64,000 nt of DNA from Desulfotignum sp. (lineage in GTDB: Bacteria > Desulfobacterota > Desulfobacteria > Desulfobacterales > Desulfobacteraceae). A program made the translations under genes and the position numbers. The notes beneath the pieces were generated by a model. That model saw only the letters and a list, made by a program, of their open reading frames with translations. It had not been told where the DNA came from and made no database searches. The stretch is from NCBI GenBank assembly GCA_011390335.1, contig JAABSO010000010.1, forward strand, positions 44,688-108,687. The letters run 5' to 3'. Shown piece by piece: positions 34,468 through 43,095 of the stretch. Each line of letters begins with the position of its first letter. Positions within the stretch are counted from its first letter, which is position 1.

Positions 34468-34992
34468 TTATGCGTTGTCCCTGGGGACCACAAATACGGG
34501 AACAGATGACCGTTTCAATACCTTGCGCACCAGCTTGTCTCCCATGGCCTGTGCCATCAGGCCCTGCTGCCTGCATCCCATGACAATAAAAGCACAGTCC
34601 TCTTCCACTGCAGTGGATACAATTTCATCAGCAATGGAGCGGCCTTCTGCCACCAGGATTTTCTTGATGGGGGAGTCGGCATGGGACGGGGCATTATCCC
34701 GGTCTTCGAAAAATCCGGCAATGGCCTGGCGGATCCGCAGTGCATCTACATTTTTTCCTATGAGCAGGTCCCGGGCACCGGATTTGTGTTTGGCTTTAAT
34801 CTCCTGGTACAGGTTTTCTCCAAAGGCCATTTTTACCTGTCTTTCCGCTGACGGGCTGGCTTCTTCCATGACATGGAGAACGATCAGGTTGGCGTCGGCA
34901 TAGGTGGCCATGGCAACAGCATGTTCAAAGATTTTTTTCATGTCCACAGACAGGTCAGAGGCAAACAAAATATTACCGGGTTTTGTAATCAT
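34468..34992 (-). CDS. universal stress protein UspA family
   Basis: A 174-residue USP fold protein: N-terminal NILFASDLSVDMKKIFEHAV, NLIVLHVMEEAS in strand 2, and the C-terminal nucleotide-binding region FIVMGCRQQGLMAQAMGDKL plus SSVPVFVVPR. The usual G-2X-G-9X-G(S/T) ATP motif is partly degenerate (the sequence is GCRQQGLMAQAMGDK), so ATP binding is uncertain. It stands alone, ending 10 bp from the MFS gene stop. Confidence 0.9.
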   Translation of the reverse strand: MITKPGNILFASDLSVDMKKIFEHAVAMATYADANLIVLHVMEEASPSAERQVKMAFGENLYQEIKAKHKSGARDLLIGKNVDALRIRQAIAGFFEDRDNAPSHADSPIKKILVAEGRSIADEIVSTAVEEDCAFIVMGCRQQGLMAQAMGDKLVRKVLKRSSVPVFVVPRDNA

Positions 34993-35126
34993 GACAGGGT
35001 ATCTCCATTTATATTATAAGGTATGCTAAAAAAACAGTATGACGCAAATGCATTAAAACTGGTTCTATAATAAACACAAATCCATGTTATGCAAGCGTGT
35101 TTTCATCTGGTCCTTTTGCCGGGTAT

Positions 35127-35145
35127 GGACGGCACACGGCCGTCC
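35127..35145. terminator. short GC hairpin after the FmdB-like gene
   Basis: GGACGG (35127-35132) pairs with CCGTCC (35140-35145) around seven bases. It lies 14 bp beyond the end of the minus-strand FmdB gene. No T-run follows, so terminator function is only possible. Confidence 0.35.
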
Positions 35146-35159
35146 TAAGGCTAACTGGC

Positions 35160-35351
35160 TCATGAAAACCCTTTTGGGGCATCAGCAGCGCAGGTGCCAA
35201 TACTTTTGCCCATAAAGCTTGCAGCACTCATTTTTTTTGTGACATCTTGGCTTTCGCATTCCGGACAGGTGATATCAGGTACATCTCCTGCAAACACAAG
35301 TTTCTCAAATTCATGTCTGCAGGTTCTGCACTGGTATTCAAAAATCGGCAT
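35160..35351 (-). CDS. FmdB-type zinc-ribbon protein
   Basis: A 63-residue zinc ribbon of the FmdB/CxxC_CxxC_SSSS family: MPIFEYQCRTCRHEFEKL at the N-terminus and ITCPECESQDVTKKMS in the middle give the two CxxC knuckles. The family name comes from a regulator near formylmethanofuran dehydrogenase genes, but function is generally unknown. The start is MPIFEY, as in all relatives; a longer frame upstream is not coding. Palindromic element copy E lies ~130 bp upstream in the same relative sense as copies A and B to their genes. Confidence 0.88.
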   Translation of the reverse strand: MPIFEYQCRTCRHEFEKLVFAGDVPDITCPECESQDVTKKMSAASFMGKSIGTCAADAPKGFS

Positions 35352-35477
35352 CGCAGCCTCCTTGTTGATGAAAAAATTGTTAAAGCATGCATGTAAGCAT
35401 TTTATATATACCAAATATTATAACAGGCTGTCTTTTTTAGCGCAAGGCTCTGGTTTTTTCCCGGCATATTTTACCAG

Positions 35478-35524
35478 GCCCCCTTAAGGCTCTGACGGTC
35501 CGTTCACAGGACACCACCAGGGGC
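35478..35524 (-). repeat. palindromic intergenic element, shortened copy E
   Basis: Read on the minus strand, GCCCCTGGTGGTGTCCTGTG then AACGGACCGTCAGAG matches copy B over its left arm and core, including GGACCGTCAGA, followed by a contracted right arm ending AAGGGGGC. It looks like copy B with an internal deletion. It lies upstream of the FmdB-like gene. The surrounding 374-bp gap (35352-35725) holds this element and, at its other end, the promoter of the small selenoprotein candidate. Confidence 0.6.
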
Positions 35525-35666
35525 TCCCCATAGAAGCGCACGCTACTATAGCAAATATTCAGTGTCTGCCGGCAGGACAATCGCGTGAGAATAAACCATT
35601 TTAATATGAATTGTGATTGTATGATTTTATTTTGAACAGCTTTGTTTATGACAATTGGTCCGAAGG

Positions 35667-35695
35667 TTGAATAGTCCGTGATTTGTGATTATTAT
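35667..35695 (+). promoter_or_regulatory. sigma-70 promoter for the small selenoprotein candidate
   Basis: TTGAAT (35667-35672), 17-bp spacer, TATTAT (35690-35695). The predicted start near 35702 leaves a ~24-nt leader containing AAGGAG before the ATG at 35726. Confidence 0.65.
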
Positions 35696-35725
35696 AGTTT
35701 AATAATATTTTTCAAGGAGATGAAA

Positions 35726-35917
35726 ATGAAAGAAATGCTTTTGATCATAGGGTTTGTTGGAATTTATCTGCTGCTGCAGATTTATGTGCTGCCTAAAATG
35801 GGAATTTCCACTTGAATGCGGGATGCCTGTCAGGTGACAGGCAAAAATACCATCACGGAAGAAAAATCTGCTTCACCGGAAGACCAGCCGCCTTCATTGT
35901 CTGACAAAAAAGAGTGA
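35726..35917 (+). CDS. candidate 63-residue membrane selenoprotein (in-frame TGA at 35813-35815)
   Basis: ATG 35726 is preceded by AAGGAG six bases earlier. The first 29 codons give one hydrophobic helix (MLLIIGFVGIYLLLQIYVL) followed by PKMGIST. TGA at 35813-35815 then occurs, but the frame continues for 33 codons (MRDACQVTGKNT..., an acidic/polar tail ending SDKKE) to a second TGA at 35915. Read through, the junction is U-MRDA-C, a redox-type U-x4-C pair on the membrane surface. A hairpin nine bases after the TGA has GCCTGTC/GACAGGC and loop AGGT, as expected for a bacterial SECIS. I recall small deltaproteobacterial membrane proteins with LPKxGVxTC-x4-C endings, unverified. If TGA is a true stop, it is a 29-residue membrane peptide. 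Confidence 0.72.
35825..35842 (+). promoter_or_regulatory. SECIS-like hairpin
   Basis: GCCTGTC (35825-35831), loop AGGT (35832-35835), GACAGGC (35836-35842): a perfect 7-bp stem starting nine bases after the in-frame TGA. Bacterial SECIS elements lie directly 3' of UGA and expose G and U in the apical loop; the E. coli formate dehydrogenase loop contains the same AGGU. Confidence 0.65.
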
Positions 35918-35919
35918 CA

Positions 35920-35939
35920 ACCCTGATAAAGGGTGTTTT
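35920..35939 (+). terminator. short intrinsic terminator after the selenoprotein candidate
   Basis: ACCCT (35920-35924) pairs with AGGGT (35930-35934) around GATAA, followed by GTTTT. The short stem makes it weak, but the position three bases after the second stop fits a monocistronic transcript. Confidence 0.45.
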
Positions 35940-35995
35940 AATGGGACGAATGCTGTACATGCTGATCCTGATTAACCGAATGAATGGAGACAGAT

Positions 35996-37996
35996 ATGAA
36001 AGATCCGTTGTTTGAGCCCATTACCATAAATACCCTGACCCTGGATAACCGGATTTACCTGCCTGCCATGCATCTGGGCATGGGGGTGGATTATGCGGTG
36101 ACCGACCCGATTGTAGAATTTTACGCATTGCGTGCCAGAGGCGGTGCCGGCCTGATCTGTGTGGGATTTGCCACGGTGGATGAACTTTCCGGCAACACCC
36201 AGAATATCGGGGCCCATGATGACCGGTTTATACCGGGTCTGTCCCGCCTGGCATCCGCCATCAAAGATAACGGCTCTAAAGGGGCGGTGCAGCTCAACCA
36301 TGCAGGCCGTTATAATTTTTCCTTCTTTCTTGCAGGAAAACAACCGGTGGCGCCGTCCGCCATTGCCTCCCGTCTGACCAAAGAAGTGCCAAAGGAAATG
36401 ACTGTCCAGGAAATTGAACAGACCGTTGACCGGTTTGCCCGGGCAGCTTTGCGGGTGAAACAAGCCGGATTTGATGCTGTGGAGATCCTCAGCGGCACCG
36501 GCTATCTCATCAGTGAGTTTTTATCGCCGTTGACCAACCTTCGCACAGATGCATACGGCGGGAGCCTGGAAAACCGGATGCGGTTCGGCCTCCAGGTGAT
36601 GGATGCGGTGCGGGATGCGGTGGGCAAAGATTTTCCGCTTATTGTGCGCATGAACGGCAATGATTTCATGCCCGGCGGCAATACCAGAGAAGAGCTGAAA
36701 ACCTATGCCAAAATTTTGGCGAAAGGATCTGTGGATGCCTTGTGCATCAATGTGGGATGGCATGAGGCCAGGGTGCCCCAGATCGTGGCCCAGGTACCCA
36801 GGGGGGCCTTTTCTTATCTGGCTGCCGGCATCAAAGAACAGGTGGATGTGCCGGTGATTGCCTCCCACAGGATCAATGACCCTGATACCGCAAGAAACCT
36901 TCTGGCAAAAGGCCATTGTGACATGGTGGCCATGGGCAGAAGCCTGATTGCCGACCCCATGCTGCCCCAAAAGGCAAAACAGGGCCGGGAAAATGAAATT
37001 ATACACTGCATAGCCTGCGCCCAGGGATGTTTTGACAATCTGTTCAAGCTCAAACAGGTGGAATGCCTGTGCAACCCGCTGGCCGGGCATGAAAGCACCC
37101 GGGTTGTGGAAAAGACATCTTTTCCCAAAAACATACTGGTGGTTGGCGGCGGTCCTGCCGGCATGATGGCTGCCTTGACAGCACACCGCCGGGGGCACCG
37201 GGTGGTGCTGCATGAAAAAAGCGGCCGCCTGGGAGGACAGCTGCATCTGGCTGCAGCCCCGCCGGGCAGAGAAGAGTTTGCCGGTTTTTCTAGCGACCTG
37301 GCAAACCAGCTGACCCTGGAAAAAATACCGGTGGTTCTCAATTCTAAGGTGGACCAGGCAGTGCTCAGGGAAAATGCCCCTGATGCCGTGATCCTGGCCA
37401 CTGGTGCCGTGCCGGTCAAACCATCCGTTCCCGGCATAGACCTGCCCCATGTGGTCCAGGCCTGGGATGTGCTTGAAAACCGGGTGGCTGTCGGAAGCCG
37501 GGTGGCCGTCATCGGCGGCAATGCCGTGGGGGTGGAAACCGCGCTGTTTCTGGCTGAAAAAGGATCGATGCCTGCAGATGTGGTGAAATTTCTTTTGGTC
37601 AACCAGGCTGAAGACCCCCAGACCCTTTATAAAATGGCGGTGGCAGGCAATACCCGTATCTTTGTTTTTGAGATGATGGACAAAATCGGAAAGGATATCG
37701 GCAAATCTACCAAATGGGGAATGCTGCAGGATCTTGGCAGGTGCGGCATTGAAACCATGACATCGGCAACGGTGACCGGCATTTCCGATACGGGCGTAAC
37801 CTTTAACCGGGGTAAAAAATCTGAAGCACTGGCTGTGGATACCGTGGTGGTGGCGGCAGGATCCATCTCCCACAACCCCCTTGAGGACCTGGTGCGCAGC
37901 ATGGGCATTGCCTGTGAAACAGCAGGAGATGCTGCCAGGGTGGGCACGGCTTTTGACGCAGTTCACCAGGGATTTGCCGCGGCAAACCGTATCTGA
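35996..37996 (+). CDS. NADH:flavin oxidoreductase / 2,4-dienoyl-CoA reductase-like (OYE + FAD/NAD domains)
   Basis: A 666-residue three-domain flavoenzyme. Residues ~1-330 are an old-yellow-enzyme TIM barrel binding FMN (YLPAMHLGMG, QLNHAGRYN, FDAVEILSGTGYLISEFLSP, MGRSLIADP). A [4Fe-4S] site follows (HCIACAQGCFDNL, then ECLCNP). Residues ~380-666 are FAD/NAD domains (LVVGGGPAGMMAAL, VAVIGGNAVGVETALFLAEK). This is the layout of 2,4-dienoyl-CoA reductase and trimethylamine dehydrogenase; the substrate is unknown. I prefer ATG 35996, seven bases after GGAG, over ATG 35984. It is the only gene between the selenoprotein candidate and the second Dus. Confidence 0.9.
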   Translation: MKDPLFEPITINTLTLDNRIYLPAMHLGMGVDYAVTDPIVEFYALRARGGAGLICVGFATVDELSGNTQNIGAHDDRFIPGLSRLASAIKDNGSKGAVQLNHAGRYNFSFFLAGKQPVAPSAIASRLTKEVPKEMTVQEIEQTVDRFARAALRVKQAGFDAVEILSGTGYLISEFLSPLTNLRTDAYGGSLENRMRFGLQVMDAVRDAVGKDFPLIVRMNGNDFMPGGNTREELKTYAKILAKGSVDALCINVGWHEARVPQIVAQVPRGAFSYLAAGIKEQVDVPVIASHRINDPDTARNLLAKGHCDMVAMGRSLIADPMLPQKAKQGRENEIIHCIACAQGCFDNLFKLKQVECLCNPLAGHESTRVVEKTSFPKNILVVGGGPAGMMAALTAHRRGHRVVLHEKSGRLGGQLHLAAAPPGREEFAGFSSDLANQLTLEKIPVVLNSKVDQAVLRENAPDAVILATGAVPVKPSVPGIDLPHVVQAWDVLENRVAVGSRVAVIGGNAVGVETALFLAEKGSMPADVVKFLLVNQAEDPQTLYKMAVAGNTRIFVFEMMDKIGKDIGKSTKWGMLQDLGRCGIETMTSATVTGISDTGVTFNRGKKSEALAVDTVVVAAGSISHNPLEDLVRSMGIACETAGDAARVGTAFDAVHQGFAAANRI

Positions 37997-38063
37997 GGCC
38001 GACAAAACCCCAAGGTCCAGGCAGTGATCGCTGCATGCAGCGCCGATGTCAAATACTGCAGGG

Positions 38064-39029
38064 TCAGGGACAAAACACAGGCTGCGTTGCAAAAAATTGT
38101 GCCACATTTTCGGTATAGGCGGACATGGACGTGGATTTTAATATGTTTTTCACAGGCTTTTTATGGTTTTTAAAGGAAGGACCCAGATAATTCCAGAATC
38201 CTTTCATGCGGTCGGTCAAATGCCCGGGGCCTGAGATTATGCCGCTATAAGCAGTCAGAAGATCATTATGAAAAGCCTGCAGCCTTGCCAGCCGTTCGTC
38301 CGGGTTTCGGGGAACAGCCTTGATCTCTTCGGGCAGAAACGGGTTGGCAAGGATGCCCCTGCCGATCATGAATACTTTGATGCCGGGAAACCGGTTTTTT
38401 ATCGTCAAAAAGGACTGTTTATCCGTAATATCCCCGTTATATATAAAGGTATGGCGGCTTTGTGCCATGGCCACCCCGAACGCATCATGGTCGGCAGTGC
38501 CCTGGTACATCTGGGTGCCGGTGCGCGGATGCAGGATGATATGGTCCAGATCATGGCGGTCGAACACTTTTATGAGGTCATGGATCTCATCCTTGCTTTT
38601 GCGGCCCAGGCGGATTTTGACGGACAATGCCATGGGAATATCGGGGATTATTTTGTCCAGCAGGGTATCGATCTTTTCCGGAAACAAAAGCAGGCCTGAA
38701 CCACGCCCTTTTTTGGCGATCTTGGAATGGGGGCATCCCAGATTCCAGTTGACAAGATCATGCCCCATATCAGCCAGGCGCCTGGCCAGAAAGATAAAGT
38801 CTTCTGCCGCATTCCCCAGGATCTGGGGTGTCACCGGCAGAAGCTGGTTGAGACACGGATCCACATCCCGGAGCCGTGATGGTTTGAGCCGCTGCTGTCC
38901 CATGGTGGAAATAAAGGGAGCCAGTGCGGTATCAAGGCCGCAAAAATGCTTGGCATACACATTTCTAAATGTTACATCAGTAAATCCCTGTAAAGGGGCC
39001 AGTATCAGGATGGGATCTTTTTTGTCCAT
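38064..39029 (-). CDS. tRNA-dihydrouridine synthase, second paralogue (DusC-like)
   Basis: A 321-residue Dus-family protein: ILILAPLQGFTDVTFRNVYA, the catalytic motif VNWNLGCPHSKIAKKGRGSG, VKIRLGRKS, IILHPRTGTQMYQGTADH, YNGDI and VFMIGRGILANPFL. It is clearly distinct from the DusB-like protein at 30699; the NLGCPHSK sequence and C-terminal helical region resemble DusC-type enzymes. Two Dus paralogues would modify different tRNA positions. It is transcribed alone, convergent to the oxidoreductase and divergent from the acyl-CoA synthetase. Confidence 0.88.
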   Translation of the reverse strand: MDKKDPILILAPLQGFTDVTFRNVYAKHFCGLDTALAPFISTMGQQRLKPSRLRDVDPCLNQLLPVTPQILGNAAEDFIFLARRLADMGHDLVNWNLGCPHSKIAKKGRGSGLLLFPEKIDTLLDKIIPDIPMALSVKIRLGRKSKDEIHDLIKVFDRHDLDHIILHPRTGTQMYQGTADHDAFGVAMAQSRHTFIYNGDITDKQSFLTIKNRFPGIKVFMIGRGILANPFLPEEIKAVPRNPDERLARLQAFHNDLLTAYSGIISGPGHLTDRMKGFWNYLGPSFKNHKKPVKNILKSTSMSAYTENVAQFFATQPVFCP

Positions 39030-39156
39030 GGCTGCCTGTTTTGCCGGGTTTTATTTTGTGCCGCAGCCATGACATCTGTCATGGCCATACGGGATGGACC
39101 GGGTTTGTGATGCTATACAGAACATTAAATCAGATTGCAAGGAGTGTTTGAACGGT

Positions 39157-40920
39157 ATGAAAGCGCTTTATCAAGAGGTTATCCAGATTAACCAGATGGC
39201 GGACAACGCGGAGAAAGAAAAAAGGGCTGAATCTTTTTTTGCAAAGTTGAACAACATGGCAATGCCCACCCATTTTAACTGGGCAAGTCAGATTTTTGAA
39301 GATCTGCATGTGAAAGACACCCCTGACAAGACAGCCCTGGTCTGGCATGATATCCATACTGGTGGGAAAAAAACCTTTTCCTATCTGGACCTGTCCGAGA
39401 AAGCCAATCAGCTGGTGAATTTCCTTGCACAAAACAAGGTGGGCAACACACACAATATGTATATGATGGCACCAGTGCTTCCAGAAATCTGGATTGCCGG
39501 CATTGCCTGCATAAAAGCCGGTATCGTGGCGGTTCCCACTGCCACCACCATGACGCCCAGGGAGCTGGAATACCGGTTTGAGACCTATAAACCGGATGTG
39601 GTGCTGGCTGATGAAGCCAGTGCCGAGCTCATTGACCAGGCAGCACAGCAGACCGGTATCCATCCCAAAGTGAAACTGGTGTTGGGCATAAGAGAGGGAT
39701 GGACCTGTTTTGATGAGATCAATACCCAGAGCACAAAAGCCCGGGCTGCCGAGACCCGGTCCGATGATGTTTTGTTCTGTTTTTTTACCTCCGGTACCAC
39801 AGGACTTCCCAAACGGGTGGGGCACACGGCATTGTCTTATCCGGTAGGCCATCTGTCCACCACTGTTGTCATCGGCACACAGCCCAATGATATCCACCAT
39901 AATCTGAGTGCCCCCGGCTGGGCCAAATGGTCCTGGTCCTCTTTTTTTGTCCCCTTTAATGTGGGGGCCACCGTGACCGCGTTTGCCTTTACCACACTGG
40001 ATCCTGTACTTTACCTAAAAGCTTTGGAGCGGCACCGGGTCACCACTTTTTGCGCCCCTCCCACTGCCTGGCGGATGTTTGTGAATACGGATCTGTCCGG
40101 GTTTGATCTGTCCTGCCTGCGCCAGTCCATCTCAGCCGGAGAACCCTTGAATCCGGATGTGATCACCCGGTGGAAAAAACATACCAGTACCCGGATCCGG
40201 GATTTTTACGGGCAGACCGAATCCACTGCCATGATCGGCAATGCCCCGTGGATGGCCAAAACCATGCGGTCCGGTTCATTCGGCAAACCCATTCCCATGT
40301 ATGATGTGGCACTGGCAGATGATGAAGGAAATGAGATCAAAACCCCTGATACGGTGGGCCATATTGTGGTCAGGCTGGACAGATGGCGGGGTATCGGGTT
40401 GTTTTGTGAATACATCGGCAATCCGGAAAAAATGAGTGCCGTGTTTGTGGATAATTTTTACTATACCGGCGACCGGGCCTCTTTTGATACAGATGGATTC
40501 TGGTGGTTTGTGGGCAGGGCTGATGATGTGATCAAATCATCGGATTTCCGCATCGGGCCTTTTGAGGTGGAAAGCGCTCTGGTGGAGCATCCGGCTGTGG
40601 CAGAAGCCGCTGTTGTGGGTGCGCCTGACCCCCAGCGTTACCAGCTGGTAAAGGCCTATGTTATCCTGAACCAGGGGGTTGAACCGAACCGGGACCTGGC
40701 CCTGGATTTGTTCAGACACACCACCAATATTCTGGCAAAATTCAAGATTCCCAGAATCATCGAGTTTGTCACAGAAGTCCCCAAGACCATTTCCGGTAAA
40801 ATACGGCGTATCGAGCTGCGGGAAATGTCGGCGTCACCATCAGAACCCCACGGCCAAGGACAGATGACAGAATATTTTTACTGGGATTTTCCGGAGTTAA
40901 GTTCCAAAAAAAGGCAATAG
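39157..40920 (+). CDS. AMP-forming acyl-CoA synthetase
   Basis: An ANL-superfamily ligase of 587 residues that should activate a carboxylate with ATP and CoA. Motifs: FTSGTTGLPKRVGH (A3), SISAGEPLNPDVI, FYGQTEST (A5), YYTGDRASFDTDGFWWFVGR (A7-A8) and the catalytic lysine in PKTISGKIRR (A10). Sequence style is that of medium-chain/benzoate-type ligases rather than AcsA. The first in-frame ATG is 39094, giving 608 residues, but relatives begin near MKALYQEV, and AAGGAG precedes ATG 39157, though with a long spacer. It is convergent with a CoA-transferase fusion, suggesting acyl-CoA metabolism at this locus. Confidence 0.88.
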   Translation: MKALYQEVIQINQMADNAEKEKRAESFFAKLNNMAMPTHFNWASQIFEDLHVKDTPDKTALVWHDIHTGGKKTFSYLDLSEKANQLVNFLAQNKVGNTHNMYMMAPVLPEIWIAGIACIKAGIVAVPTATTMTPRELEYRFETYKPDVVLADEASAELIDQAAQQTGIHPKVKLVLGIREGWTCFDEINTQSTKARAAETRSDDVLFCFFTSGTTGLPKRVGHTALSYPVGHLSTTVVIGTQPNDIHHNLSAPGWAKWSWSSFFVPFNVGATVTAFAFTTLDPVLYLKALERHRVTTFCAPPTAWRMFVNTDLSGFDLSCLRQSISAGEPLNPDVITRWKKHTSTRIRDFYGQTESTAMIGNAPWMAKTMRSGSFGKPIPMYDVALADDEGNEIKTPDTVGHIVVRLDRWRGIGLFCEYIGNPEKMSAVFVDNFYYTGDRASFDTDGFWWFVGRADDVIKSSDFRIGPFEVESALVEHPAVAEAAVVGAPDPQRYQLVKAYVILNQGVEPNRDLALDLFRHTTNILAKFKIPRIIEFVTEVPKTISGKIRRIELREMSASPSEPHGQGQMTEYFYWDFPELSSKKRQ

Positions 40921-40950
40921 GCAGACTTGTCAGGGGACTGGCAGTCCCGG

Positions 40951-42807
40951 TCATGCAAAGGGCATTTCCACTTCGATCTCCCCGCTGCCGGTGCGCATGA
41001 ATTTGGCATCCGGGTACCGTTTCTGGAAGACCTTGAGCATTTTGCGGTTTTCCGCAAGAACTGTGGCAAGAAAACTTGTGTAATTGTTTTCTTTGGCAAT
41101 GCCCTCCAGGGTTTCCAGTAAAAAAGAACCTATGCCCATGCCGTGCAGGTTTTCTTTTACCAGAAATGCCACTTCTGCGGCATCATCCGCAGCCTCGGCA
41201 TAGGAGCCGATGGCCACGATCTGTTTGCGCTGGCCCACCTGCATCAAGCCGATCAGGGTCATGTTCCGGCGGTAGTCCACCTCAGCCCACTGCTGCTGCA
41301 GCATCTCTCTGGAAAACACCTTGCGCTTGTTGAAAAACCGGTAATATATGGAATCCTCCTGCAGAGAATAAAAGAAATGCCGGGACTCAAACTCATCTGA
41401 AGGCAGCAGGGGCCGGAAGTTGATGTCCTTTCCGTTTTCAAGCTTCAACGTGTAATGATAGGAATCCAGAAACATGAGGTCCTGGCTGGTGGGGGGCAAT
41501 TGGTCCGGAAAAATATAGTGGCGCTTTTTGGCTTCGGATATCAACTCTTTTCTGAATTTGGGATGGGCGATCTGGGCCAGTTCCATGACCCGCTGGTAGA
41601 TGCTTTTGCGCCGCATTTCTGCAATCCCGTATTCGGTCACAATGATATCGATGTCTCCTCTGGTGGTGGCCACGCCGGCCCCTTCACTTAAGTGGGGCAC
41701 AATGCGGGATACCTCATCATTCTGGGCTGTGGAAGGGATGATGATAATGGAAAACCCCCCTTCCGACATGGCAGATCCCCGGATGAAATCCACCTGGTCC
41801 CCGATGCCGCTGTAAAACAGGTATCCCTTGGAATCCGTACACACCTGGCCGGTCAGATCCACCTCCAGAGCGGAACTGATGGAGATCAGCCGGTCGTTTT
41901 TGGCGATCACATTGGGATCATTGACAAATTCCGATGATTTGAAATAAAACATGGGGTTGTTGTCCACATAGTCATACAGGGCTTTTGACCCCATGCACAA
42001 AGATGCCACCACCCGGTCCGGCAGGTAGTTTTTCTTTCTGTTGGTGATCACTTTTTTTTTAAACAACGGCAGCAGTCCATCGGTGATGACCTGGGTGTGT
42101 ATCCCCAGGTCCTTTTTGTCGGCCAGATAAGGCATCACCGCATCAGGCAAATGGCCGAATCCGATCTGGAGGGTGGCGCCGTCATCCACCAGCATGTTGA
42201 CATAGTGGCCGATACGCTCTATCACTTTTTTGTTTTTCTGGCTGGGCAGAGATTCCAGCAAGGGTTCCTCATACTCCACCAGATAGTCGATTTCATCCAC
42301 ATGCACCACTGAATCTCCCCAGGTTCTGGGCATCCGGGGGTTGACCTGGGCGATTACCAGGTCGGCATTTTTCATGCCTGACAAGGTGATATCCACGGAG
42401 ATGCCCAAAGAGCAGTAACCATGCTTGTCCGGGGGGCAGACCTGGATCAGGGCAACATCCAGGCCTATTTCCCGGTGTTCAAAAATTTTGGGAATCTGGG
42501 ATAGGTAGACCGGGATATAGTCAATTTTTCCTTCAAATGCGGACTGGCGCATGAGAACGGAAATAAAAAACAGCTTGATGGAAAACCGGGACAAAAATTT
42601 TTCATCATTGATATATTTGGACAGAGAGGATGACAGCATCTGATACACTATGATGTCCTGGGTACTTATATTCTCCACCATGGCCTTTATCAGGCGCTGG
42701 GGTTCCCCGCATCCGGTCCCGATGAACACCCGGCTGCCGTTTTTGATCTTTTTGACGCTCTGTTCCGGGGTAAGCAGTTTTTCCGGACATACATCCCTGA
42801 GATTCAT
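40951..42807 (-). CDS. acetyl-CoA hydrolase/CoA-transferase fused to a GNAT acetyltransferase
   Basis: A 618-residue fusion. Residues ~1-440 are the Cat1/acetyl-CoA hydrolase family: GSRVFIGTGCGEPQRLIKAM, LQIGFGHLPDAV, FKSSEFVNDPNV (probable catalytic Glu), GIGDQVDFIRG, VTEYGIAEMR. Residues ~465-618 are a GNAT domain: INFRPLLPSDEFESRHFFYS, AEVAFLVKENLHGMGIGSFL (acetyl-CoA site) and NNYTSFLATVLAENRKML. The pairing could combine CoA transfer with protein or small-molecule acetylation. ATG 42807 is preceded by AAGGAG; TTG 42810 is possible. The upstream region carries the TATATGAAAGCC repeat seen near sirC. Confidence 0.9.
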   Translation of the reverse strand: MNLRDVCPEKLLTPEQSVKKIKNGSRVFIGTGCGEPQRLIKAMVENISTQDIIVYQMLSSSLSKYINDEKFLSRFSIKLFFISVLMRQSAFEGKIDYIPVYLSQIPKIFEHREIGLDVALIQVCPPDKHGYCSLGISVDITLSGMKNADLVIAQVNPRMPRTWGDSVVHVDEIDYLVEYEEPLLESLPSQKNKKVIERIGHYVNMLVDDGATLQIGFGHLPDAVMPYLADKKDLGIHTQVITDGLLPLFKKKVITNRKKNYLPDRVVASLCMGSKALYDYVDNNPMFYFKSSEFVNDPNVIAKNDRLISISSALEVDLTGQVCTDSKGYLFYSGIGDQVDFIRGSAMSEGGFSIIIIPSTAQNDEVSRIVPHLSEGAGVATTRGDIDIIVTEYGIAEMRRKSIYQRVMELAQIAHPKFRKELISEAKKRHYIFPDQLPPTSQDLMFLDSYHYTLKLENGKDINFRPLLPSDEFESRHFFYSLQEDSIYYRFFNKRKVFSREMLQQQWAEVDYRRNMTLIGLMQVGQRKQIVAIGSYAEAADDAAEVAFLVKENLHGMGIGSFLLETLEGIAKENNYTSFLATVLAENRKMLKVFQKRYPDAKFMRTGSGEIEVEMPFA

Positions 42808-42824
42808 CAATGTCGGTCTCCTTT

Positions 42825-42996
42825 ATATGAAAGCCGTCAGCCGTTAATACTCAGTTATCAGCTTCCAGTAAACAATTACAAATTTTTCCCTGCTGGTTAC
42901 TACCTGCTAACAGCTAAGAGCTAACAGCTGAAGTCTTTCCTGCCCTGCCGGACACATCAAAACATGAAAGAACAGATCCACAGACCATTCTTTCAT
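42825..42996. repeat. intergenic repeats upstream of the CoA-transferase fusion
   Basis: TATATGAAAGCCGTCAGCCG (42825-42844), continuing as TTAATACTCAG, matches 16101-16130 nearly exactly. Farther on, GCTAACAGCTAAGAGCTAAC (42906-42925) echoes the GCTAAAA tandem near sirC. ATGAAAGAA (42964-42972) and TTCTTTCAT (42988-42996) form a 9-bp hairpin. The 288-bp gap holds no gene that I can support. Confidence 0.7.
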
Positions 42997-43095
42997 ATGA
43001 ATTTTAATCCATTATGAAATACTTTTTATGCAAAGTACAGGAAAAATGCGAAGGGCCATTTCCGGGTCCGGCAGAGGCTTTTTCCCCGGTGCTCT

